NCBI GenBank assembly: GCA_964627305.1
Contig: CAZVHP010000004.1
Coordinates: 62,001 to 126,000 of the forward strand
From: WJKG01 sp964627305
Lineage (GTDB): Bacteria > Zixibacteria > MSB-5A5 > GN15 > FEB-12
Direction: 5' to 3'
Length of the DNA: 64,000 bases
Position numbers and translations under genes: made by a program. The notes under the pieces are model-generated. The model made no database searches, was not told where the DNA came from, and saw only the letters and a list, made by a program, of their open reading frames with translations. This document shows, in pieces, positions 52,216 to 59,868 of the stretch (position 1 is the first letter of the stretch; every line of letters begins with the position of its first letter).

Positions 52216-53418
52216 ATGAGGCGCCTCGTGTTGATTGCTGTTCTGGTCCTTCTGTCACTGCCGCTGGCGGCGCAGGAGGCCTTCTATGATATCTTCAGGT
52301 ATAACAACCGTATACCTGAGGTGCATCTCAACGACCGATCGGTCAGTCTCCAGCAGGGTCTGTACCCGTTGTTCTATCTGGAGAACTCCGCTGTGCGCGA
52401 CATGCGCTATGTGGCCCGCAACGATACCGCGCTGGTGAGCTTCTGGGAATCCAAAGGGGATACGATTCTGCATATCCTGACCGAACTGTCCGGTATCCCC
52501 TGGCAGGAAGACGAGTTCGACATCTACCTGGTACGTTACTTCCCGACCATCGGCAGTGGCGATCCGCTGATTATCCCCTTCGGCGGCATCAAGTACGGCT
52601 CCGTTATCGAAGCTCCGCCGGAGGGCAACCGTATGAAACTGCTGTTGGCTTTCCAGCTTGCGCGACGCATGCTGACACAGGCCGATCAGCCACACAGAGA
52701 TGTCTACCTGCCTGTCGCCTATCATCCGCTGATGCAGCCCGGCCCCTATCGTTTCGACAATCTGGCGATGCTGCTGGCCATCAATACCTGCTACAACATC
52801 ATTGGTATCGACTCGACCGTCGATGCCTGGCAATCGGCCTGGTGGCAGAACAAGTTCCCGGGTCGGCACATTCTTCAGGAGTACTTTCTTGACCAGTGGA
52901 TCCTGACTCCCGGCCAGACATTGTCCGACTGGATCCTCGCGGAACCGTATGGTTCCCCACTGGTAGCGGCCACCCGTCCTCCGCGGCCATCTTCGGGCAG
53001 TAGTGAGCCGGCCAGGATTTACATCGAGAAGCTGCCGCTTGAGGGGTCTTTGGGGATGTCCATGACTGTCTCCCGCGACAACTTCCCACAGATCGACAAG
53101 ATTGATGTCTACCGGCTTGCCTATGCCAGTGGTCTGCGCGAGGGGGACCAGATACGACGGGTCGACGGCGCGCTGGTGCGCACGCACAAGGATGTTGTGG
53201 AGCGCATTCTGGAGGGGTTCGATGTCAATGGCGGCGCGACCCTGCAGATCATGCGCGATGGCCGGGTGCAGTCGCTGGTCATGATCCCGCTGGAACTGCT
53301 GCCGTTCGATGAAGGCCGCTTTTTCATTCCGGACACTCTGAATATGGATTCCCTTGACTGGTCGGATCCGAATTCAGAGCCGAGCGATACTTCCCTGGAC
53401 TCCCCTGACGAACCGTAG
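52216..53418 (+). CDS. Exported protein with C-terminal PDZ domain
   Basis: The 400-residue protein has a signal peptide (LVLIAVLVLLSLPLAAQ). A central domain of about 250 residues is unassigned (FYDIFRYNNRIPEVHLNDR onward). A C-terminal PDZ domain (about 280-360) includes IDVYRLAYASGLREGDQIRR and GGATLQIMRDGR. The tail is Asp/Ser/Pro-rich. No HExxH or serine protease motif is seen in the N-terminal part, so this is probably not an active protease. The ATG at 52216 directly precedes the basic start of the signal peptide; a TTG 12 codons earlier is the alternative. Confidence 0.8.
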   Translation: MRRLVLIAVLVLLSLPLAAQEAFYDIFRYNNRIPEVHLNDRSVSLQQGLYPLFYLENSAVRDMRYVARNDTALVSFWESKGDTILHILTELSGIPWQEDEFDIYLVRYFPTIGSGDPLIIPFGGIKYGSVIEAPPEGNRMKLLLAFQLARRMLTQADQPHRDVYLPVAYHPLMQPGPYRFDNLAMLLAINTCYNIIGIDSTVDAWQSAWWQNKFPGRHILQEYFLDQWILTPGQTLSDWILAEPYGSPLVAATRPPRPSSGSSEPARIYIEKLPLEGSLGMSMTVSRDNFPQIDKIDVYRLAYASGLREGDQIRRVDGALVRTHKDVVERILEGFDVNGGATLQIMRDGRVQSLVMIPLELLPFDEGRFFIPDTLNMDSLDWSDPNSEPSDTSLDSPDEP

Positions 53419-53567
53419 TCCTTACGGACCATGACGTCTTGTCGTCCGATTCCTCCGAATCTGATGGCGGTCTTACGGCAAGCATATTATACTGGCCAGC
53501 ATAACGAAACTGGCGCCCTAAGCGCCTTTGTGTGCCGCAAAACGAGCGAACGAGAGGAACGCCCGCC

Positions 53568-54101
53568 ATGAGCAACCTGGTTGTTAAGTTGTTGCCGGAA
53601 ACAGAGCAGATTCAGGACAGAACCCTCCGAGACAAGGTGGTCGCCTGCTGGGAGGAAGCCATCGCCTTTCGTGGCTGGACCGAGGACCTTCTGCGCAATA
53701 TCCCGTTCACTCTGCTGGCCGAGAACGTCACGATCACCTTCATTGACCATGTGCGCGCGGTCTGCAGAATGTGCATAGCGTGCGATGAAGTACTCAATGA
53801 AATCCACGGTGAGCGCAAGACACCGATCAATCGGGATTACCTGATTGCCGGGGCGCTGCTGGCTGATGTCGGCAAGCTGATGGAGTTCGAAATCATCGAC
53901 GGCAAACCGGTCAAGTCCGATTACGGCAAACACATTCGACACCCGTTCTCCGGCGTGGGACTGGCCTTCAAGCATGATGTCCCCTCTGAGGTCATGCACA
54001 TTATCGCCACCCACTCAAAGGAAGGCGCAGGAGAGAAGCGGTTGCCGGAGAGTATCGTGTTTCACCACGCCGATTTTATCGACTTCGAACTGGTTAAGTA
54101 G
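53568..54101 (+). CDS. HD-domain-like phosphohydrolase family protein with altered HD motif
   Basis: The 177-residue protein follows the HD-domain pattern: a first His in ITFIDHVRAV, a later region HPFSGVGLAFKHD, IIATHSKEG and FHHADFIDFE. The central HD dyad is replaced by LLADVGKLMEF, with Ala where the metal-binding His is expected. Either this is a diverged metal site or the protein is non-catalytic. AGAGGA precedes the ATG. The aconitase-family gene starts 73 bases downstream on the same strand, which suggests a shared unit. Confidence 0.75.
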   Translation: MSNLVVKLLPETEQIQDRTLRDKVVACWEEAIAFRGWTEDLLRNIPFTLLAENVTITFIDHVRAVCRMCIACDEVLNEIHGERKTPINRDYLIAGALLADVGKLMEFEIIDGKPVKSDYGKHIRHPFSGVGLAFKHDVPSEVMHIIATHSKEGAGEKRLPESIVFHHADFIDFELVK

Positions 54102-54174
54102 GGCGCGGCTGGCGAAGCCGTGTGATGTGTCGCTCCCCGCTGTGTGACGGGGTCGGTTATGGGAGTAGGAGAGT

Positions 54175-56142
54175 ATGCCTCAGAACTTAGTAGAGAAGAT
54201 TGTTCAGCTATTCGCGGTGGGGCTGGATCAGGGTCAGATGGTGCAGGCCGGAGACTTCGTTTCCATAGCTCCGGCGCACGTGATGACTCATGACAACTCC
54301 GGTGCGGTAATTCCCAAGTTCAGGTCTATCGGGGCCGCAAGAATCCACAAGCCGCGGCAGGTGGTGTTCACGCTGGATCACAATGTGCAGGACACCAGCG
54401 AGGAGAATCTGGCCAAGTACGCCCGAATCAGGCAGTTTGCCTCTGACCACGGGATAGATTTCTACCCCGCCGGACGCGGGATCGGCCACCAGATCATGTG
54501 CGAGGAAGGTTATGCGTTTCCCGGTAACCTGGTAGTCGCCAGCGATAGTCACTCCAACATGTATGGCGGGTTGGGTTGTCTTGGCACTCCGGTGGTGCGC
54601 ACCGATGCGGCCGCTATCTGGGCCACTGGCCGCACCTGGTGGCAGGTGCCCCCGGTAGCAAAGGTCGAGTTGATCGGCAGGTTGCGCCCGGGTGTCACCG
54701 GCAAGGATGTCATTGTCACGCTGTGCGGCGTGTTCAACCGCGATCAGGTCCTCAACCATGCCGTCGAGTTTGTTGGCGACGGTATCGCACACCTGTCAAT
54801 CGATGACCGCCTGACGATCGCCAACATGACCACCGAATGGGGTGCCCTGGTGGGGTTGTTCCCGGTCGATGCTGTCACGCTCGGCTGGTTACGCCGACGG
54901 GCCGAGTTCGTGGCGCGCCGAGGCCCGGAAGGGGTCCCCTCTGATGCCGACGGTAATGGCCGACATCCGCGATTGTACTCCGAGCGGATCGACGCCCTCA
55001 AGGCCGATCTGCCCATGGCCGACCTTGATGCTTTCTATGCGAAGGAACTCACGCTCGACCTGGCCACCGTCAGCCCCCATGTTTCCGGCCCCAACCACGT
55101 CAAGGTCATGACGACCGTGGAAGAGATGAGAAGACAGGGGCGACGCATTGACAAGGCATACCTGGTTTCGTGCGTAAACAGCCGGGTGGAGGACCTGGCT
55201 GCGGCCGCACAGGTAGTCAAGGGCCGGAAAGTTGCCCAGGGTGTTGAGTTCTACATCGCGGCGGCATCCAAAGAAGTCCAGGAGGAAAGCGAGCGTCGCG
55301 GTGACTGGCAGACGCTTGTTACGGCGGGGGCAATCGTCCTGCCGCCCGGCTGCGGACCATGCATCGGCCTGGGCAGGGGCCTGCTGCAGGATGGCGAGGT
55401 GGGCATCTCTGCCACCAATCGCAACTTCAAAGGCCGCATGGGGTCGCGCAACGCTGAGGCGTACCTGGCCAGCCCGGCCGTTGTCGCCGCCTCGGCTGTT
55501 GCCGGCCATTTCGACCTGCCCTTCGACATTCAGACACTTGACACCAAATTCGATATCCGGATCAACGCCAAACCATCGGGCGCGGCTTCAGTGGTGCGGA
55601 TTATCGAGGGTTTCCCCAGGTCCCTTACCGGTGTGCTGGTCTGGTGCCATCAGGACAATCTCAACACCGACGGCATCTATCCCGGAAAGTATACCTACAT
55701 CGACAATTTCACCCCTGAACAGCAGGCCGAGGTGGTCATGGAGAACTATGACCCGCAGTTCGGCAAGATAGTTCACAAGGGGGATATTGTTGTCGGCGGC
55801 TTCAATTTTGGCACCGGTTCCTCCCGCGAACAGGCCGCGACAGCCTTCAAGTATCGCGGGCTGGCGATGGTGATCGCGGGATCGTTCTCTCAGACGTACA
55901 AGCGGAATGCCATCAACAACGGTTTCCTCGTGGTTGAGTGCCCCGAGCTGGTGCGCGATCTGAGCCAGCAGTTCGGTACCGAGCAGCTCACGGTCCGAAC
56001 CGAGCTGGAAGCCACAGTCGATTTCGAGAAGGCAACGCTGACCGTGCAGAGCAAGAGCTACCCGATCAGCCCGGTAGGCACAGCGGCACAGGAGTTGATT
56101 GTGATCGATGGACTGGAGAACTGGGTGAAGGCCCGCTTATGA
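54175..56142 (+). CDS. Aconitase-superfamily hydratase, single-chain homoaconitase (Lys4) type
   Basis: The 655-residue protein is a full-length fused aconitase-fold enzyme. Cluster ligands are Cys333 (LVSCVNSR) and Cys393/Cys396 (PPGCGPCIGLG). Active-site segments are AHVMTHDNSG, FTLDHNVQ, FYPAGRGIGHQ, VASDSHSNMYGGLGCLGT and the swivel motif GFNFGTGSSREQA at about 540. Order and wording match fungal homoaconitase better than bacterial AcnA/AcnB. It may hydrate homoaconitate, cis-aconitate or 2-methylaconitate. It is followed 97 bases on by an MmgE/PrpD gene, which favours a tricarboxylate module, perhaps methylcitrate. No homocitrate synthase or lysine genes are in the window. Confidence 0.9.
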   Translation: MPQNLVEKIVQLFAVGLDQGQMVQAGDFVSIAPAHVMTHDNSGAVIPKFRSIGAARIHKPRQVVFTLDHNVQDTSEENLAKYARIRQFASDHGIDFYPAGRGIGHQIMCEEGYAFPGNLVVASDSHSNMYGGLGCLGTPVVRTDAAAIWATGRTWWQVPPVAKVELIGRLRPGVTGKDVIVTLCGVFNRDQVLNHAVEFVGDGIAHLSIDDRLTIANMTTEWGALVGLFPVDAVTLGWLRRRAEFVARRGPEGVPSDADGNGRHPRLYSERIDALKADLPMADLDAFYAKELTLDLATVSPHVSGPNHVKVMTTVEEMRRQGRRIDKAYLVSCVNSRVEDLAAAAQVVKGRKVAQGVEFYIAAASKEVQEESERRGDWQTLVTAGAIVLPPGCGPCIGLGRGLLQDGEVGISATNRNFKGRMGSRNAEAYLASPAVVAASAVAGHFDLPFDIQTLDTKFDIRINAKPSGAASVVRIIEGFPRSLTGVLVWCHQDNLNTDGIYPGKYTYIDNFTPEQQAEVVMENYDPQFGKIVHKGDIVVGGFNFGTGSSREQAATAFKYRGLAMVIAGSFSQTYKRNAINNGFLVVECPELVRDLSQQFGTEQLTVRTELEATVDFEKATLTVQSKSYPISPVGTAAQELIVIDGLENWVKARL

Positions 56143-56238
56143 GAGCGTGACCCCCCGGTTGCTCTGCCGGACTCTGTCGGACCTTTGGCCGGGCTGCGAC
56201 GTTGATCAGTTGACAGGCAAACATGAACCGATAACTCG

Positions 56239-57630
56239 ATGGAACCAAACATGACCAAGGACAAGACTCTCTCCCGCCAGATGGCCGAGTTTGCGGTGGG
56301 CCTGAAATACGAGGACCTGCCGGACAATGTGGTCACCGAGGTGAAGCGCTACTTGTATGACTCGATTGGGTGCGCGTACGGCGGCTATCACACCAGGGAT
56401 GTCAGGGCGATTCGCGACATCTACGTGGACATGGGCGGCAAGCCCGAAACCACCGTGCTGGTGTTCGGCGACAAACTGCCGGCGGTGAGCACCTCGCTGA
56501 TCAACTCCCTGATGATCCGGGCGCTGGATTTTAATGACATCTACTGGAAAGAGGATCCCTCGCATCCCTCCGACATCATTCCTGCCGCCCTCAGTGTCGG
56601 CGAGCGCCAGAACTGCAGCATGAAGGACGTGATCGTGGCCATTGTGCTTGCCTACGAATTCGAGCAACGTCTGTGCGAGTTCGCCATTCCCGGCGTACGG
56701 GAGCGCAAGTGGCACCATGCCACCCTGACGCAGTTCGTCAGTCCCATTGTCGCCGGCAAGCTGCTGGGGTTGACGGTGGAGCAGATGACCAACGCTATAG
56801 GCATCAACGGTTGCCACAATCACACTATCGGCTGCCCCACGGCGGGCAGACTGACCATGATGAAGAACACGGTCGACCCGATGGCGGTCCAATCCGGTGT
56901 GTTCGCGGCTCTCATGGCGCAGAAGGGCTACACTGGTACTGAGGCTGTGATCGAGGGTAAGGAAGGGCTCAAGGACGTTTTCGGCCCTGACTGGGATGAC
57001 CACAAGCTCGTCGGCGGTCTGGGCGAGAAGTTCAAGATTCTCGAATGCAGCATGAAGGCCTTCCCTACCGAGGCCCTTACGCATACCCACCTGTCGGCTT
57101 TGCTGAAGGTTGTCACCGAGCATGATATCAAGCCGGAGCAGATAGAACAGGTGACTGTTACCACCATCGCCCGCGCCTGCGACATCTTGTTCGATCCACA
57201 CAAGTACCGCCCGGATTCGCGCGAGACCGCCGATCACTCGCTTCCCTACTGCCTGGCGGCAGCCATCGTGGATCGTCAGATAACCACGCAGACCTTCAGC
57301 GACGAGAAGCTCAAGGACCCGCGTATCTGGCAGGTGATTGACAAGATCAAGGGGGAGGCCTCCGAGGAATTTGAGAAGATGTTCCCGGCCAGGCAGCCCT
57401 CGCGGGTGCGCGTGAAGACCACCGATGGCGCCGAGCACGAGGCGTATCTGGAGTACCCGAAGGGCGATCCGCGCGAACCGATGACCCTTGAGGACCTCGA
57501 GGCGAAGTTCAACGGTCTTTCTGCCGGGCTTCTCAGTGAGATGCAGCAGCAGGAGCTGAAAGAGAAGATCTTCGCATCCGAGATGTACTCCTGCCGTGAC
57601 CTCATGCAGGCGACAGTGGTGGCGAAGTAG
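56239..57630 (+). CDS. MmgE/PrpD family protein
   Basis: The 463-residue cytoplasmic protein belongs to the family that includes 2-methylcitrate dehydratase (PrpD), cis-aconitate decarboxylase and iminodisuccinate epimerase. Segments include VKRYLYDSIGCAYGGYHTRD, ALDFNDIYW, HPSDIIPAALSVGE, INGCHNHTIGCPTAGRLTMM and the late RDSRETADHSLPYCLAAA, which has the family DHSLPY motif. It follows the aconitase-type gene on the same strand. A strong terminator comes after it. The ATG is at 56239, and a second at 56251 is equally possible. Confidence 0.93.
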   Translation: MEPNMTKDKTLSRQMAEFAVGLKYEDLPDNVVTEVKRYLYDSIGCAYGGYHTRDVRAIRDIYVDMGGKPETTVLVFGDKLPAVSTSLINSLMIRALDFNDIYWKEDPSHPSDIIPAALSVGERQNCSMKDVIVAIVLAYEFEQRLCEFAIPGVRERKWHHATLTQFVSPIVAGKLLGLTVEQMTNAIGINGCHNHTIGCPTAGRLTMMKNTVDPMAVQSGVFAALMAQKGYTGTEAVIEGKEGLKDVFGPDWDDHKLVGGLGEKFKILECSMKAFPTEALTHTHLSALLKVVTEHDIKPEQIEQVTVTTIARACDILFDPHKYRPDSRETADHSLPYCLAAAIVDRQITTQTFSDEKLKDPRIWQVIDKIKGEASEEFEKMFPARQPSRVRVKTTDGAEHEAYLEYPKGDPREPMTLEDLEAKFNGLSAGLLSEMQQQELKEKIFASEMYSCRDLMQATVVAK

Positions 57631-57653
57631 CGCTCCAGTTTCAGATCATGGTC

Positions 57654-58763
57654 TCAATTGGCCCGGTGCGCTTCAGTGCGCGCCGGGCTTGTTTCTGGTG
57701 ATACCTCATCGATTATCTGACGTTGCGGCAGTTGCCTCTCAAACAGCCTGAAGACTGCCGGCAGCACCAGCAGGAAGACGATCGGCGTGAACTCCATGAA
57801 AATGCGCGTTTCTTCGACACATCCAATGAAGAACGACAAGGCAAACGGAATCAAAAACACCGCCATAGCGCGACGCAAAAACCGTGGCTTGTCGCGCCAG
57901 CCATAGAGCAACAGGAAGACAGTCGGTATGATGATCAGCAGATTGAGGTCAATCAGCAACAGGTACTTATTGACATCAAGGTACGTGGAAGGTTCGGTGA
58001 GCACGGCGATATTTCGCGGCAGTTTGTTTCTGGCGGTTACCCCTCCGGGATTGGCCGCAAAAACTAACCTGATTACCACCGATGCGGCTAACCACATTGC
58101 CCCCTGAGCGATCATATGAAAAAGGCCGGGGCGCCTAATGGCCGCCCAGCCGAGATGGGTCAGGAGTATCATGGGGATCAGTGCCGCGGTTTCCTTGGAA
58201 ATGCACAGCAGTGCAAAGAGCGGGTAGAACCACCGCCAGTTGCGTTCGACCATAAATCCAAGGCAGAACGTGAAGAGCATCAAGTGTGGATAGTCATAGA
58301 TGAAATGAGCGTGCACCAGAGGGAGGGAGAGGACGAACATAATGGCGGTCGTATCGGCTGCCAGTGGAGACATACCGTAGAACACAGCCACCAGTCGACG
58401 CATGGCGAAAGCCAGTCCCACCAGACTGCCCAGGATGACCAGTACTGCCCAGACTCCTTCGGTGGCATGAGCTGGTGCCACCGGATAGATATCCGACAGT
58501 CCCTTCGATTCCCACAGCGAACTCAACGCCTCCCGTACAGATTCCGGAGTGAGATTGCTCAATACCTGGACCAGTGACGGCGCCAGGGTACGATAGACGA
58601 ACGGCCGGTGAGCCTCGCCCTCGATCATGTCGATTAGCCTGACGAAATCCTGTGAATGGAAATCCCCGATCGCCATCGTCACCGTCAGCACATAGCTGGC
58701 CACTATGTACGCCGCGAGGAGGAACATCCCCCGGTGCAGCCACGTTTGCTGTACCACTTTCAT
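57654..58763 (-). CDS. Polytopic membrane protein of unknown function
   Basis: The 369-residue protein has about nine membrane helices separated by short loops. A periplasmic-side motif HRPFVYRTLAPSLVQ lies after the first helix, and a YDYPHLMLFTFCLGFMVERN segment is central. The pattern (acidic residues after helix 1, then RTLAP) recalls integral-membrane glycosyltransferase-type or DUF2029-like proteins of lipid-linked sugar pathways, but no signature is decisive. The last residues overlap the stem of a terminator for the convergent gene. Confidence 0.7.
   Translation of the reverse strand: MKVVQQTWLHRGMFLLAAYIVASYVLTVTMAIGDFHSQDFVRLIDMIEGEAHRPFVYRTLAPSLVQVLSNLTPESVREALSSLWESKGLSDIYPVAPAHATEGVWAVLVILGSLVGLAFAMRRLVAVFYGMSPLAADTTAIMFVLSLPLVHAHFIYDYPHLMLFTFCLGFMVERNWRWFYPLFALLCISKETAALIPMILLTHLGWAAIRRPGLFHMIAQGAMWLAASVVIRLVFAANPGGVTARNKLPRNIAVLTEPSTYLDVNKYLLLIDLNLLIIIPTVFLLLYGWRDKPRFLRRAMAVFLIPFALSFFIGCVEETRIFMEFTPIVFLLVLPAVFRLFERQLPQRQIIDEVSPETSPARTEAHRAN
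57661..57694 (+). terminator. Terminator of the MmgE/PrpD gene inside the opposing gene's 3' end
   Basis: GCCCGGTGCGC (57661-57671) pairs with GCGCGCCGGGC (57678-57688), 11 bp with one G-U pair, around loop TTCAGT, and TTGTTT follows. The stem lies within the last codons of the minus-strand membrane protein gene, whose stop is at 57654, so it is coding on one strand and terminating on the other. Confidence 0.75.
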
Positions 58764-59037
58764 TGATCAGCCCCTTGTTCTGCGTTGTGATCCTGCGAAG
58801 CAGTTGGCGGGCGTTCACGAATGAACACACAACCGGCCCCGGAGAATCTTTGTAGCCATCAACTATATGACAAGAGTGCCCCCGTCGGGCATAGGATAAC
58901 GCAGAAAGTGCTGAAAACAAAGGAAAAAGCGCGCCAAGTACGTCAATAAGTTGTTGTGGCGGTCTGACTCGGCAGACCATGACTCGGCTGCTCACCGCCT
59001 CTTGTGCTCATCACAACCGGTGCATATACTCAGGGGC

Positions 59038-59481
59038 ATGAGCCGGATCCATCTCATCGCACGCGGGATCATCATCCAGCAGGAACATGTCCTGCTGTGC
59101 CACAAGAAGGGCATGGACTATGTCTTTCTCCCCGGCGGGCATATCGAGCCGCTGGAGTCGGCCGCCGAGGCCGTCGCCCGCGAGATGCATGAGGAGTTCG
59201 GCGGCGAGGCGATCATGGAGAGGTTTGTAACCGCCATCGAGAACGCCTACCGTGAAGACGGCAAACGCCACCACGAGTTGTGCATAGTCATGGCAGGGCG
59301 GCTGGACAATGTGAGCTGTCCTGAGTCGCCGGTCTCGCAGGAACCGAAGCTGGAATTCCCCTGGCATCCGGTGGCGCAACTTTGGTCGGTCAGCCTCATG
59401 CCGCCGCCGCTGGTCGAGGTGGTCATGTCATGTGCTCGCGGCGAAGAGCCATCGCCGTTCATTAGTCATATGTTGCCGTGA
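59038..59481 (+). CDS. NUDIX hydrolase
   Basis: The 147-residue protein has a NUDIX box spanning GHIEPLESAAE and REMHEEFGG; the final hydrophobic residue of the consensus is Gly here. A preceding strand IIQQEHVLLCHKK and a later HHELCIVMAGR match the fold. The substrate is unknown. ATG 59038 is preferred over the longer frame from 58951, which has no ribosome site and no family similarity. It faces a TOBE-domain gene with 45 bases between. Confidence 0.85.
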   Translation: MSRIHLIARGIIIQQEHVLLCHKKGMDYVFLPGGHIEPLESAAEAVAREMHEEFGGEAIMERFVTAIENAYREDGKRHHELCIVMAGRLDNVSCPESPVSQEPKLEFPWHPVAQLWSVSLMPPPLVEVVMSCARGEEPSPFISHMLP

Positions 59482-59526
59482 GTGCAGTTGGTCTTTCGGC
59501 ATTGTGAGTCGACCACCGTGAACTGA

Positions 59527-59736
59527 TCACTCCTTTACCGGCAAAACGTGAATCGCCTTGACAATCAGGGTCACTCTATCGCCTTCCTTCAGTCCCATGG
59601 CCTCGGCCGACTCAGTGGTCAGCACTGAGGCCATCTGTGTCGGGGTGGTCACCTCGAACTTGGCCAGCGTCATGATGTCGCCCTTCGTGACCGACGTTAC
59701 TGTCGCCGTAATGGCATTTCGCGCACCATGCTTCAT
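59527..59736 (-). CDS. Small TOBE (Mop) domain protein, molbindin-like
   Basis: This protein of 69 residues is a single Mop/TOBE domain: NAITATVTSVTKGDIMTLAKFEV followed by SAEAMGLKEGDRVTLIVKAIHVLPVKE. Free-standing Mop domains bind molybdate or tungstate as oligomers and store or buffer the oxyanion. No modABC genes are in the window. Confidence 0.9.
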   Translation of the reverse strand: MKHGARNAITATVTSVTKGDIMTLAKFEVTTPTQMASVLTTESAEAMGLKEGDRVTLIVKAIHVLPVKE

Positions 59737-59868
59737 GGCAATGTCCCTTCCCTGTCTTGGTTTGATGTCAGGCTATTGGGTCTATACGACATCCTGTCGC
59801 CGGCGTCAACCACTGTGTGGGTGGCAGTTCTGCTTGGACACATAACCGTCGGGTTGTATACTTGGCGC

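Noticed and set aside
56206..57438. 410-codon frame on the minus strand opposite the MmgE/PrpD gene
   Set aside because: It is a shadow of the high-GC coding strand. The plus-strand protein has strong family motifs and the antisense product has none.
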